Counted from the first letter of the stretch, positions 51,201-58,842 are shown. The stretch is DNA of 64,000 nucleotides from Pseudomonas sp. PSB18 (GCF_014596565.1 NZ_NOIN01000003.1:310001-374000); one strand, 5' to 3'. Notes: a model not told the origin generated them from the letters alone. Translations and numbers: made by a program.

Positions 51201-51945
51201 GCACGAGGCTGCATTGCAACGCTGGCAAAACCTGCTTGATCGTCACGATGCGCAAGGTGTGTACGCCCCCCCGATTAGAAGGCAGCTAGTATGGACTTAT
51301 TTAGCTCGACGCGACAGAAAGTGGCAAAATCTTTCGGTCAAAGAGCTTGTGAGGTGCGTAGAGCTGCTCGAAGAAAATGCAACTGAAGAGCCCGGGTTCG
51401 GCGAGAATATTAGACTATGGATTCAAGCGTCGCGTTTCTTATCAAATCCGCCATCGCTAGACGATGCGATTGAGAGAGTAGCATATTGGAAAAGCATAAA
51501 AGGGGGAGTTGATGCGGCCTACTACCTTTCCGTCCTGTACGCTCTTCAGGCATTAGAAGGATCTACTCTTGCGTCGGATCGCCACCTACGAGAGTTGGAA
51601 GAATGCAGAAATTTAAGCCGGCTGCGTAGAACTCGAAAGTTGAGTTTTGAATGGCTATCTAATGGTGATGGCTTACAGAAAATAACTCGAGCAGAGCAAC
51701 TTGGGGAGTGGAGTAAAACCGCCGGATTCTGGACTGATACCGACAAGCTAATGCGCATCGAAGGTTCCGTATCCTCCATAGCAGGGCCTCAAGCGGGCGA
51801 GATTGAATTGCCCGGTGGGATAAAAGCTTTTTTTGTGCCAGCCCTTGCCGGTCTAGACCGAGGGAGGTCCGAGAACGCAAGAGTAACTTGTATCCTTGGC
51901 TTTAGTTATGACGGCCCTAGAGCTTGGCTGGTTAAAGCACTTTAA
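48262..51945 (+). CDS. SAMD9-like protein: AlbA_2 - central domain - P-loop NTPase - TPR - C-terminal OB-like domain
   Basis: 1227 residues, clearly AT-richer than its neighbours. Residues 1-165 form an AlbA_2 (Schlafen-type) domain: ESDTLDFK at 14-21, DIISMANT at 45-52 and IGVE at 62-65. Residues about 180-430 are a Rossmann-like region without clear catalytic motifs. FLRGAPISWF (442-451) precedes the P-loop GPGAGGST (488-495) and ILWELHTQFP. From about 815 to 865 there is a TPR-like stretch (AHLGRLYSLQMQRYGDAREA). The end (GEIELPGG at 1179, then LGFSYDGPRAW from 1212) looks like the C-terminal OB-like domain of human SAMD9. From memory SAMD9 has YHHPGCGGTT, ILWELRKKF and LGFSIGGPLAY at matching places. 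Human SAMD9 is an antiviral anticodon nuclease acting through AlbA_2, so a phage-defence role is inferred. It is the main cargo of the island. No strong ribosome site is seen. Confidence 0.75.
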   Translation: MDEANFEQLLKRSESDTLDFKSQGYSFSDQDSYESNVNRAKFAKDIISMANTPRDHTAFIVIGVEAKKNGDRILRGISEHEDDNTLQQKLESLVYPHPKFRYIEVSYQGQQFGVIEIPVDTPIQGPYLVTLKPKMAVGDILVDKTLYWRRNSKNSPASYEETRGIYEWFLNKSKGSIAYGEDTPSWQNLINTADISISGQRYILLVALDGGREEVNLKNLAGVDWNFVVDFDGDSSGSESTTACINTLSQVRSVHQVTRGDALSGNLLVSTTWYYARGIAGREATKIGRKWSDWLKYYASDFKQKLSEIAKCSSDPVVIVALWNDLALLPHLTRCLDDATELLGDLVVKIIVTDHVSELSSVAENSEAVLVELSAGHFLDGIATLRSAKESKGKELILLPGKNGTQKEISLEDLSWISEDLEVVHLNSGLNAEPQRELRTEFLRGAPISWFDLNIHADVDRDLTASILKTARNDLRSRKSSRINLYHGPGAGGSTIAKRILWELHTQFPTVVLSHCRPKETIERISRIFHTTESPIFILREGGNIADKDSDELSDLLASRQIPSVFLQVFRRSDLPKISDRTFSVSSQLNDADAGRFAAVYSGAMPAKRAAIDALAFESSQSRTAFLFGLTAFNDKYEGLSSYVSNHLAGLPPLQKKILVFLSVVYVYGQQALSAQNFAGLLALPQSKIVDFRRALLPQALNLIIEERTGVWRPAHYLIGKEVLVQLLSENLPDPRAWKARLADVACDVADFCRTNNSLAPEQLKSTVDRTFFYRNDAELLGTVSAGERYFSEIVMQIPTPEGRLRVFKHIVSLFPEEPHYWAHLGRLYSLQMQRYGDAREALEKAVALESGDSLLHHMQGMVERSEAYHKMEVKEPLESVLESASAASIFFERARDINGDDAHKYISEVQLIIKVLDYAGRAAKTTPVLAASNSKNSWLRESFERAEAFLDVVRRMNANSHSNPYEERCRAELDTLYGSHEAALQRWQNLLDRHDAQGVYAPPIRRQLVWTYLARRDRKWQNLSVKELVRCVELLEENATEEPGFGENIRLWIQASRFLSNPPSLDDAIERVAYWKSIKGGVDAAYYLSVLYALQALEGSTLASDRHLRELEECRNLSRLRRTRKLSFEWLSNGDGLQKITRAEQLGEWSKTAGFWTDTDKLMRIEGSVSSIAGPQAGEIELPGGIKAFFVPALAGLDRGRSENARVTCILGFSYDGPRAWLVKAL

Positions 51946-52218
51946 TAATGTGCAAAATCCGGTTGGGTTGTATTTCGGTGCAATTCAATCGGATGCTTGA
52001 TAGCGGCATTTCAAATGGAATCGGCTTCGGCGAGCGCCTTCTTTGGGCCGATAGCTGCCTTCCACCAAAGGCGGCTTTGGGTCGACTGCGGCCCTTCGTG
52101 ACTGGCAGCAATCGACTGTGGATGCACCATCCTCCCGGCGTCCTTCCGACCATGCGCAACTCCCTACCGAGGTCAGTAATCCCCCTGCTACGCTGAAAAT
52201 TTCACGGAGGATTGCACA

Positions 52219-52428
52219 ATGCCAAACTCAGACTTACTCCCTTCCCTGCTATTTAAGATCAACGAAAACCAGCTCGCCCTGGAGGCCGCCATCATGGAGC
52301 TTTCGAACTGGGTAGAGATGCGCGGATCGGCGGACGTCGCCGACAATGTTCGGGGCGCCCTGGACACGATCGATCGAAACGAGGAGTTCATCAAGATAAC
52401 GCTTGCTGTACTCATGACGCCCGACTAA
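52219..52428 (+). CDS. small hypothetical protein
   Basis: 69 residues (MPNSDLLPSLLFKINENQLA, then ELSNWVEMRGSADVADNVRG), mainly helical and acidic, with no signal or membrane segment. ACGGAGGATTGCACA before the ATG is a good ribosome site. It lies near the right end of the island. The 273 bp before it contain no convincing gene. Function unknown; small proteins of this type recur in Pseudomonas accessory regions. Confidence 0.65.
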   Translation: MPNSDLLPSLLFKINENQLALEAAIMELSNWVEMRGSADVADNVRGALDTIDRNEEFIKITLAVLMTPD

Positions 52429-52661
52429 TCGCGAAAGTTCGCCATGTGTCGGTTCGGCATTTTTTGGTAGACCAGGGAGTCTATCCGTAACCAGTTTTTT
52501 GTAGATATCATTCACAGCTCGTCGGAAATTGGATGGAGAAATCCTATCAAGCTTCCATCCACACCAGTCCTTACTGGAGGCAGGTAGGATGTACACTTCA
52601 CGGTACAACGTGGAAGTGTACACATGCAAAAAACTATGTTAATTATACAGTTATGCTATTA

Positions 52662-52684
52662 TTCGAGTCTCCCTCGGGCACCAT
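52662..52684 (+). repeat. attR (copy of the tRNA-Leu 3' end)
   Basis: TTCGAGTCTCCCTC followed by GGGCACCAT repeats the tRNA 3' end with one G fewer than at attL. It marks the right boundary of the island. Confidence 0.85.
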
Positions 52685-52691
52685 CTTAAAG

Positions 52692-52721
52692 AAAGACCTT
52701 GAAATTCAAGGTCTTTTTTTT
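52692..52721 (+). terminator. displaced terminator of tRNA-Leu
   Basis: AAAGACCTTGAA and TTCAAGGTCTTT form a stem followed by an eight-T run, only 8 bp after attR. There is no other gene upstream for it to serve, so it is probably the original tRNA-Leu terminator, pushed away by the insertion. Confidence 0.75.
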
Positions 52722-52747
52722 CGTCTGCAGGAAAGTCATCCGATCCA

Positions 52748-52857
52748 TTGTGGCGAGGGGATTCATCCCCGCTGGGCTGCAAAGCGGCCCCAACTACCCA
52801 TCTGTGGTGAGGAACAATCTGTGGCGAGGGAGCTTGCTCCCGCTTGAGCGCAAAGCG
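52748..52857. repeat. tandem REP elements (TGGCGAGGG type)
   Basis: TGTGGCGAGGGGATTCATCC and TGTGGCGAGGGAGCTTGCTC, each followed by a CCGCT...GCAAAGCG segment, lie in direct orientation. This is the only non-coding content between attR and the next gene besides the terminator. Confidence 0.75.
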
Positions 52858-52960
52858 CTCACAAAAAGGTCATTGCAGTGCCTGAAGATGGACTCTCGTC
52901 GCGGCTCCCAAGTCCTGGACTATTGACCCACCCCTCCCCGGTTACAAAGGATTTCACCCC

Positions 52961-53290
52961 ATGGAATTGCTGCTGGAAACCGTCGCCCTCTATTGCCTCA
53001 AACTGGTTTACGAGGCTGAGGACCATAGTCCGATTCTGCGGGATGATCCGCTGATGGCGGATTATGAGCGGGAAGTGTTCGGGTTGATGGTGCGCAAGGG
53101 GGATATCGAGGGGATTCGGGGCAAGGTGAAGCATTGCCTGGGGCTGGCATTGGAAGCGGTTGGTGGCGTTGATACTGTCCTGGGGCGGGAGCTGAATCGT
53201 TTGGCGACTGAATTCGGCGCTACCCGAACGGTGGAGGAGCTTCGAGGTCCGCTTCTCACTCTTAGGGACTACCTGAAAGATATCCAGTGA
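52961..53290 (+). CDS. hypothetical helical protein
   Basis: 109 residues (MELLLETVALYCLKLVYEAE ... FGLMVRKGDIEGIRGKVKHC), likely all helical and soluble, without a signal peptide. No family is recognised with confidence. It starts 6 bp before the possible GTG start of the nuclease gene and is transcribed with it, so the two may form a unit. Confidence 0.65.
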   Translation: MELLLETVALYCLKLVYEAEDHSPILRDDPLMADYEREVFGLMVRKGDIEGIRGKVKHCLGLALEAVGGVDTVLGRELNRLATEFGATRTVEELRGPLLTLRDYLKDIQ

Positions 53291-53296
53291 ACCTGC

Positions 53297-54382
53297 GTGG
53301 CTGGCACAACCGAACATCTTGGAGAAGACGTTTTGCTGAAATGGATTTCTGCATTTTTTGATAGAAGCAAAGAGAACGACACACTGGGTGAGTTAGTGAT
53401 GGAAAATCGGCGCTGGCGCATGTTCGCCAAGGTCGGATTCACGATACTGACGTTGATGCCCATCCTCACCTACTGCTCCTGGATAGCCCCACGGTTTGAG
53501 GACTCGGGACTTACCAATCCCGCAGTGCTTGAGGTGATCAATAGCGAAGAATATCGACAGGCAACCCGGGAGGCCGTCGCTCTGCTCGACCTCTATAACC
53601 GGGGGGAGATTGGCCTGGATTCGCTGCATGGTATACAGGGCGTTCACCGAATTGGCGGGGTGACGGTCACTTTCAACCTGCAACTAGTACCACGAGACGA
53701 GCCCAGGCAAGGAGGAGGCAACAAATACAAGCTTGATGGCCAGTACAAAGTGACAGTCGTCACAGGCTATCTGATTATGTTTCTGACCATCGAATTGCTT
53801 CTGGTCGGGATAGCAATCTGCGTCATTTTCCAAGGACCACCAAAAGCGCAACGCAGGTTTGAGGAACAGATACTACAAGAGCATTTCTCCTTTGATATGC
53901 CCGTGCTCCCCGCACCCCAAGAGCGAGCCGACCAGATCATCGAGCGCATGCTGCTGCGTTTTCACCGTTTTGCGAAAGACCTGAAACACCGCCCGCGCGG
54001 CCGAAAGGGAGTTCAGCTCGACGATGAATACGACATCCAGTTTCTGGTCAACGCGTTGCTGAGATTGCAGTTCGATAACGTAAAGCCTGAAGAGCCGTCC
54101 CCGAGCATGGCAGCAGGCGGCACCCGCGCAGACTTCTTCCTGCCTGAACATGGGCTCTTTATTGAACTCAAGATGACGCGCGACGGTATGATCGCAAGAT
54201 CGCTAGCCGACGAGCTGATCCTGGATATCGCACGCTATCGGGCCCATCCCGAATGCCATGCAATCATTTTCTTCGTCTATGACCCTCGCGGCTTGGTTAA
54301 AAACGCTGTGGCATTGCGAGCGGAGTTATCGGAAATTGCGGGTGAGTTACCTGTGAGCCTGATCGTTTCGCCTAGCCACTGA
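53297..54382 (+). CDS. membrane-tethered PD-(D/E)XK nuclease (DpnII/MboI-like domain)
   Basis: 361 residues from GTG 53297; a TTG at 53333 after GGAGAAG is an alternative start. Two membrane helices (about 44-64 and 158-181) flank a periplasmic segment. The cytoplasmic C-terminal domain (about 240-361) reads DEYDIQFLVNALLRLQF, GTRADFFLPEHGLFIELKMT and ARYRAHPECHAIIFFVYDPR. The Asp...GluLeuLys core is the PD-(D/E)XK active site and the surrounding pattern matches the REase_DpnII-MboI domain. No methyltransferase is nearby, so it is not a classical restriction unit. A role in defence or DNA quality control at the membrane is possible. Confidence 0.75.
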   Translation: MAGTTEHLGEDVLLKWISAFFDRSKENDTLGELVMENRRWRMFAKVGFTILTLMPILTYCSWIAPRFEDSGLTNPAVLEVINSEEYRQATREAVALLDLYNRGEIGLDSLHGIQGVHRIGGVTVTFNLQLVPRDEPRQGGGNKYKLDGQYKVTVVTGYLIMFLTIELLLVGIAICVIFQGPPKAQRRFEEQILQEHFSFDMPVLPAPQERADQIIERMLLRFHRFAKDLKHRPRGRKGVQLDDEYDIQFLVNALLRLQFDNVKPEEPSPSMAAGGTRADFFLPEHGLFIELKMTRDGMIARSLADELILDIARYRAHPECHAIIFFVYDPRGLVKNAVALRAELSEIAGELPVSLIVSPSH

Positions 54383-54664
54383 AAAAAGCGGGACTGGTCA
54401 TGGAGATCAACTTTGATAGTGCTGTTGCTTTCCCAAGGAGGTCGAATAAGCGTTATCAACTCTGCGCTCGCTCAAATACCCAGGTACGCCGTTACGTCTC
54501 GCTCAAGTATGTCCACCAGCTCAGCGTCCAGAACATGCGACGCTTGCACTCAAACAGCCGAGCATACTACCCGTAGACGATGTTGGTGCTTGCGCCCCAT
54601 CAAAAATGAATTTACTTCCGGCCAAGACCAAATAAATAAAACCTGCCTCCCTCCTCTTTGCTCA

Positions 54665-55546
54665 TCACGTCTCTTTAAATTCCTCCATCAATAACTCGAC
54701 AAACTTATCCCTCGCACTATAAACCTCAACCTTTTTATTCCACATAAAATAATTTTGTACAGGGAACAGATCATCAAATACATATCCACTGATACTTCCA
54801 ACGCTTTTGGACTGCTCAAATATCCCCCTCGGAACTAACGAAGCGCCTGCACCGGAGCTGACGCAGCCAAGAATGGTGCCATAACTGGCTATGTCGGTTA
54901 TGCGACTCGACACCTCATGCATCCTCAGCCAATTTTCCAGTGTTCCCCTGTAAGGGCATCCTTCTGGCCACATGAATATATCCATGCCGCTTAAATCCTG
55001 CGGTTCACTTATCCGCCCCGCTGTTGCGGAAGCGATCAATAGAAGTTCTTCCTTGTAAATCTCAACGCTTGCAATATCTGGATGTTCAGGTCTGACAGCG
55101 ATGATTGCCCCATCCAGTTCATGGCTAACTACATCGTTTAATAACCGCGACCAATCGCCGGTACTGAACTGTATTTGCACCGAAGGATAGAATTGATGAT
55201 AACTTGACAACAACCGTGGCAACCTACCTATTGCGGACGACTCAATAGCGCCAATCTTCAAATTTCCCGAGGGTGCTGCTGCAGGATCAAGAGACCTTTG
55301 GGCTTCCTGACACAGAGACAATATTCTATTCGTGTAATCAAGAAACAATCTACCCGAAGGACTGATGACAAGCCCCCTCCCCTTCCTGATAAATAATGAG
55401 ACACCCAGCTCTCTTTCTAAAAGCTTGATTCGGCTTGTGATATTTGACGGAACGCAGTGTAACAATTCAGCCGCGCGAACAATACTGCCCTGATCGGCCA
55501 CAGCCTTAAACATAGCTAGCTGGGAAAACTCCATACCATTACTCAC
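54665..55546 (-). CDS. LysR-family transcriptional regulator
   Basis: 293 residues. The N-terminal winged helix (AMFKAVADQGSIVRAAELLH) is followed by the LysR effector domain (KIGAIESSAIGRLPRLLSSY). It is divergent from the gene at 55696, so it probably controls that gene and the permease behind it. A start at Met5 is equally possible. The 282 bp before its 3' end hold no convincing gene. Confidence 0.9.
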   Translation of the reverse strand: MSNGMEFSQLAMFKAVADQGSIVRAAELLHCVPSNITSRIKLLERELGVSLFIRKGRGLVISPSGRLFLDYTNRILSLCQEAQRSLDPAAAPSGNLKIGAIESSAIGRLPRLLSSYHQFYPSVQIQFSTGDWSRLLNDVVSHELDGAIIAVRPEHPDIASVEIYKEELLLIASATAGRISEPQDLSGMDIFMWPEGCPYRGTLENWLRMHEVSSRITDIASYGTILGCVSSGAGASLVPRGIFEQSKSVGSISGYVFDDLFPVQNYFMWNKKVEVYSARDKFVELLMEEFKET

Positions 55547-55695
55547 TAAAAGTGAATGATTTACTGAGTATAAGTCACTTGTTGCGCACCCTCAAGGCGC
55601 TTAATGTTTGGGAATCTGGTTTATCAAGGATGCATGAATCAGAAACAACTCGAAAATATTAAATAATTCGATCAGTCTTCAAGGAAAAGCCATAA

Positions 55696-56670
55696 ATGAA
55701 TTCAGCATCGAAGCAACGCCACCTTGATACATTTGAAAGTAAATCCATGCAAGAACTGGGGGAAGTTTTTATTGAGGCGTTACCCAAGCACATACGAAAC
55801 CTGAAAATCCCCGGACGAACCATCTTCGAAAATCACCACAGAGAGGCTCTACCAGCTCACATAGTGCAAACATCTGACCTTCAAGATGTCATGCTTGAGG
55901 TGCTTCGCCATCCGATTACGCAAGATGCCCATTTCCATACTGAAAGTGCATTCAGAGCCTTTCTTAGAAAGAAAACGGCAGACCCGACTGTTCTGAGGTT
56001 TTTCAACGGATGGAATGAAACCCACAAAACCACTAGCTTAGTTTCGGCTAAAATCATCATGCGATTATCCGCAGATGCAATATCTTTACCTGCTGAAAAA
56101 CGAGCTGGCTATCACAACGTCATGGCGCATATGCATGAAGTCGCGAAAGACGACTTTGGGCTTGGACATCAAAACCATGATGGCATGTACGGATATATGA
56201 CTGCAGCCTTTGGCGCGACAGCTTGGGCTGAAGACCAATATAAAGTAAACGAGTGCAACGAATTTTCAGAGTTTCTATACCACACTGGAATTGCAGAACA
56301 TAAATCGGCCCTTAACTCAGCCGCCCATAAGCGCTCGATCATGGATGCCATGATGGTTTCGATTGCTTCAGAGCTGTGGAATGGCCGGGAGTACAACTTT
56401 ATTGCTCAACATATAGAGAACAAGATACTTGAGATAAATCCCGACCTGAGAACGAACACTGTGAGTTTGCGCAACGCTAAAAATTATGTAATGGGCCATT
56501 CTGGTGAAGTGGAGAACAGGCATGGTTTGCATGCGTTAGCCGCAGCACAAGCCTATGGCCGAACGGTGGATTTCACCTTCAAGCCAAGTCGATTAAAAGG
56601 AATTATGCTCAATTACAATGAACGAGTAGGAAATGCTTTTGCGGCTATGCACCGCACCCTAATCTCATAG
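55696..56670 (+). CDS. heme-oxygenase-like diiron oxidase candidate
   Basis: 324 residues, all helical in appearance. EVAKDDFGLGHQNHDGM (from Glu148, with Asp153 and His161) and HSGEVENRH (His268, Glu271, Glu273, His276) match the spacing of metal ligands in the heme-oxygenase-like diiron oxidase group (UndA, SznF, BesC), whose final helix has H..D/E..H. The first 90 residues look like an extra domain. No substrate is known to me. It is divergent from a LysR gene and followed by a TSUP permease. AAGGAAAAGCC precedes the ATG. Confidence 0.5.
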   Translation: MNSASKQRHLDTFESKSMQELGEVFIEALPKHIRNLKIPGRTIFENHHREALPAHIVQTSDLQDVMLEVLRHPITQDAHFHTESAFRAFLRKKTADPTVLRFFNGWNETHKTTSLVSAKIIMRLSADAISLPAEKRAGYHNVMAHMHEVAKDDFGLGHQNHDGMYGYMTAAFGATAWAEDQYKVNECNEFSEFLYHTGIAEHKSALNSAAHKRSIMDAMMVSIASELWNGREYNFIAQHIENKILEINPDLRTNTVSLRNAKNYVMGHSGEVENRHGLHALAAAQAYGRTVDFTFKPSRLKGIMLNYNERVGNAFAAMHRTLIS

Positions 56671-56747
56671 GGGCAGGTGCGAAACATCGCAGGAAGTTTC
56701 GTAAGGGAATGCCATGGTGTGGAAATCAAGTTGTGAAAGGATCTCCT

Positions 56748-57524
56748 ATGGATATTGACCAAGCCATGATCGCGCTAGGTTTTTTTGCCTTTTGCGGCGG
56801 CTTGATAGATGCGGCGGTAGGCGGCGGCGGGCTTGTACAAGTGCCAGCACTTTTACATGCCCTGCCCCAACAAAGCCTGGCCACTGTTTTCGGAACCAAT
56901 AAACTGGCTGTTCTGGCAGGCAATGCGAGTTCAATACTCAGCTATTTAAAGCGAATAACCGTCGTGTGGAGGCTGATGCTTCCCACTATGTGCTCGGCAT
57001 TTGTCTTTGCTTTCTTTGGGGCCGCTGTAGTATCTGCTGCGCCTAAGAAGCTAATGGAGTTTGTTGTTTTTTTCATCCTGATAGTCATGGCTTTTTATAC
57101 TTTCAAGGAGAAGAAATTAGGCTTGGTGAGTTCCAACAAACCTTGCGGAACAAAGGAGATCGCATCAGGGATTTTTTTTGGCGGTTTGATTGGGTTTTAT
57201 GACGGTGTCTTTGGCCCAGGCAGCGGTAGCCTTTTGCTTTTTATTTTCGTCAAATTCTTTGGCTTCGATTTTCTAAACGCATCAGCATCGGCAAAGCTGG
57301 TTAATTTGGGTACATTTAGCGCAGCACTTATGTTCTTCGCTCCGTCCGGCAATGTGTTATGGGCCGTTGGAGGCGTGGTTGCACTTTGTAATATGGCGGG
57401 TTCTCTCGCCGGTGTTTTTTTGGCACTGCGTTATGGGAGTGGCTTTATAAGAGTTTTCTTTCTAATGCTACTTATTTTCTTAATAGGTCGAATGGGGCTG
57501 AGCATTTTCATAGGTAATCAATAG
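56748..57524 (+). CDS. TauE/SafE (TSUP) family permease
   Basis: 258 residues from MDIDQAMIALGFFAFCGGLI; AAAGGATCTCCT precedes the ATG. The family motifs are GGLIDAAVGGGGLVQVPAL and GFYDGVFGPGSGSLLLF, with FGTNKL and SAKLVNLGTFSAA. It should transport a small anion. Lying 77 bp after the diiron-like gene under the same promoter region, it may export that enzyme's product or import its substrate. Confidence 0.85.
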   Translation: MDIDQAMIALGFFAFCGGLIDAAVGGGGLVQVPALLHALPQQSLATVFGTNKLAVLAGNASSILSYLKRITVVWRLMLPTMCSAFVFAFFGAAVVSAAPKKLMEFVVFFILIVMAFYTFKEKKLGLVSSNKPCGTKEIASGIFFGGLIGFYDGVFGPGSGSLLLFIFVKFFGFDFLNASASAKLVNLGTFSAALMFFAPSGNVLWAVGGVVALCNMAGSLAGVFLALRYGSGFIRVFFLMLLIFLIGRMGLSIFIGNQ

Positions 57525-57526
57525 TA

Positions 57527-57560
57527 AAAAAGGGCCTTGCGCTAGCAACGCCCCTTTTAA
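57527..57560 (+). terminator. terminator after the TSUP permease
   Basis: AAAAAAGGGC ... GCCCCTTTTAA is a stem of about 8 bp with an AT-rich tail directly behind the permease stop. It may work both ways, as the next gene converges. Confidence 0.6.
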
Positions 57561-57586
57561 TGAAGGTGGGTAGCACCTCCTCCAGC

Positions 57587-57946
57587 CTACCTCACCTCAA
57601 CAATATCCAATGCCCGATTCGCCAAAAGCTCACTCAACTCAATCACCTGCTGAATCCCCAACGCCACATGCCGCCGTGACCCATCCAGGTCAAACGCCAG
57701 ATCACTGATCATGGCATTGGCCGAAGCCAGGTTCTCGCTGAGGCTGGCAAGCAGGCATTCAGAATCAACATCGGAAGCGATGCGGAAGATGGTGTTGGGA
57801 TTGTCGGACGTTTCTTTCTCAGGCTTGGGGTTCAGATAGAAATCCAAGGCTCGCGTAGCAGCGTCGTCGATTTTCTTGTTGCGCGCTGACTGGGCGCGGG
57901 AGACGTGTTCGTCGGTAACCGGGGGGTTCGGTGTAATTTTGACCAT
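57587..57946 (-). CDS. DUF6124-like small protein
   Basis: 119 residues: MVKITPNPPVTDEHVSRAQS, then a helical region (LLASLSENLASANAMISDLA) and DGSRRHVALGIQQVIELSEL. This is the common Pseudomonas family with an N-terminal K-x-TP-NPP motif and a helical C-terminus. Function unknown. It is monocistronic. Confidence 0.75.
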   Translation of the reverse strand: MVKITPNPPVTDEHVSRAQSARNKKIDDAATRALDFYLNPKPEKETSDNPNTIFRIASDVDSECLLASLSENLASANAMISDLAFDLDGSRRHVALGIQQVIELSELLANRALDIVEVR

Positions 57947-58254
57947 GACCTTAGCTCTCTTGGTTGAGGCTACGACCCGCTCGCGACTAAACGAATTGGG
58001 AGGCAGCTGTACGCAGGTTAGTCGACCGACGAGCTAAGAAATCGGCGCGCCCGAGGGCGCCCTGCGCACAGCCACCATCGAGTGCAGGGATGAGGATACC
58101 TGACTGACGGACGCTTGAGCGACTTAGCTACGACGGGCGACTAAACCCGATCACTGATGAGCAGTGACAGGTCCAAACTACCGACGCCACCCCAGGCGCA
58201 CAAGCCGGCGGATTCTGGCGTAGTTGTAGGCAAAGGCGCAAGGCGACGTGAGCT
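57947..58254. other. non-coding gap
   Basis: 308 bases between two leftward genes. No open frame, tRNA or clean hairpin was found. Its left end should hold the promoter of the DUF6124-like gene. Confidence 0.5.
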
Positions 58255-58842
58255 CTAGGGCGAGACCTGACGGTGGGTGGTCACGATGAATGGCCTGCCG
58301 TCCAGGGCTCTTTGTTCCAAGACAATCCTGTCCTTCTCCACCTCCTTGATGCGCGCCTGGCCCGATGCTCCTGCCGGGTAGATATCACTGAGGTTAGGCA
58401 TGCTAGAGCCGACAAACTGCGCCACCGTCAAAGGCGAGATCTCTTGGCCGTCGACCCTATACGTCTTGGGCAACGTCTTCATTTGCTCCAATGTGAACGA
58501 AAGGTACTCGCTATCCGCATTCCAGCTACCCGCGCCGTTAACGCTGTATTCGAATCGATAGGGTTTCGAAGGCTCTGTCCCAACCAACGCGATCACGCCG
58601 TTCAGATTGTAATGGTTGTTGGCGAAGTACTCGGTCATGCCCTTGAACTCGAACTGAACACCGCCATCGAGATAGCTGAACTCCTCGGTCCAACGTCCAA
58701 TGAAATGGCTTTTGTAGTAGTCAGCCCTCATGTCGGCCAACCAGGTTGAGATGGCAGGGAACCCCGCCATCAAGCCAACAACGGCGACAAGAGCGGCCCA
58801 GCTTTTTACCGAGTACTGCTTAAGTGTCGAGACGGTGATCAT
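58255..58842 (-). CDS. hypothetical membrane-anchored protein
   Basis: 195 residues. One N-terminal membrane helix (WAALVAVVGLMAGFPAISTW) anchors a periplasmic domain that looks beta-rich (GRWTEEFSYLDGGVQFEFKG, FEYSVNGAGSWNADSEYLSF). No family recognised. The domain resembles small ligand-binding beta folds only in general. CTAGGAGCTAGT before the ATG fits a ribosome site. Confidence 0.65.
   Translation of the reverse strand: MITVSTLKQYSVKSWAALVAVVGLMAGFPAISTWLADMRADYYKSHFIGRWTEEFSYLDGGVQFEFKGMTEYFANNHYNLNGVIALVGTEPSKPYRFEYSVNGAGSWNADSEYLSFTLEQMKTLPKTYRVDGQEISPLTVAQFVGSSMPNLSDIYPAGASGQARIKEVEKDRIVLEQRALDGRPFIVTTHRQVSP

Larger units (their letters stand above)
44329..52684. mobile_element. 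integrated genomic island in tRNA-Leu(CAA)
   Basis: About 8.3 kb bounded by a direct repeat of the tRNA 3' end (44329-44352 and 52662-52684). Contents in order: P4-type integrase next to attL, a structured non-coding stretch, a second recombinase-like gene with a small partner, the AT-rich SAMD9-like gene, and a small hypothetical gene. There are no conjugation or structural phage genes, so it would need a helper to move. GC drops clearly in the SAMD9-like gene compared with the flanking core genes. Confidence 0.85.

Noticed and set aside
48262..51945. Reading the large island gene as an ordinary restriction enzyme or transcriptional regulator because of its AlbA_2 domain
   Set aside because: AlbA_2 is common in small regulators, but the P-loop context, TPR-like part and C-terminal end here match SAMD9-type architecture instead.
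52249..52629. A 126-residue minus-strand frame near attR
   Set aside because: It overlaps antisense the better-supported small gene at 52219-52428. Its first half looks protein-like (RISPSNFRRAVNDIYKK) and may be a decayed remnant, but no family is recognised.
54413..54694. A 93-residue plus-strand frame after the nuclease gene
   Set aside because: Thr/Ser/Arg-rich with no family likeness, and it overlaps the LysR 3' end. Treated as intergenic.
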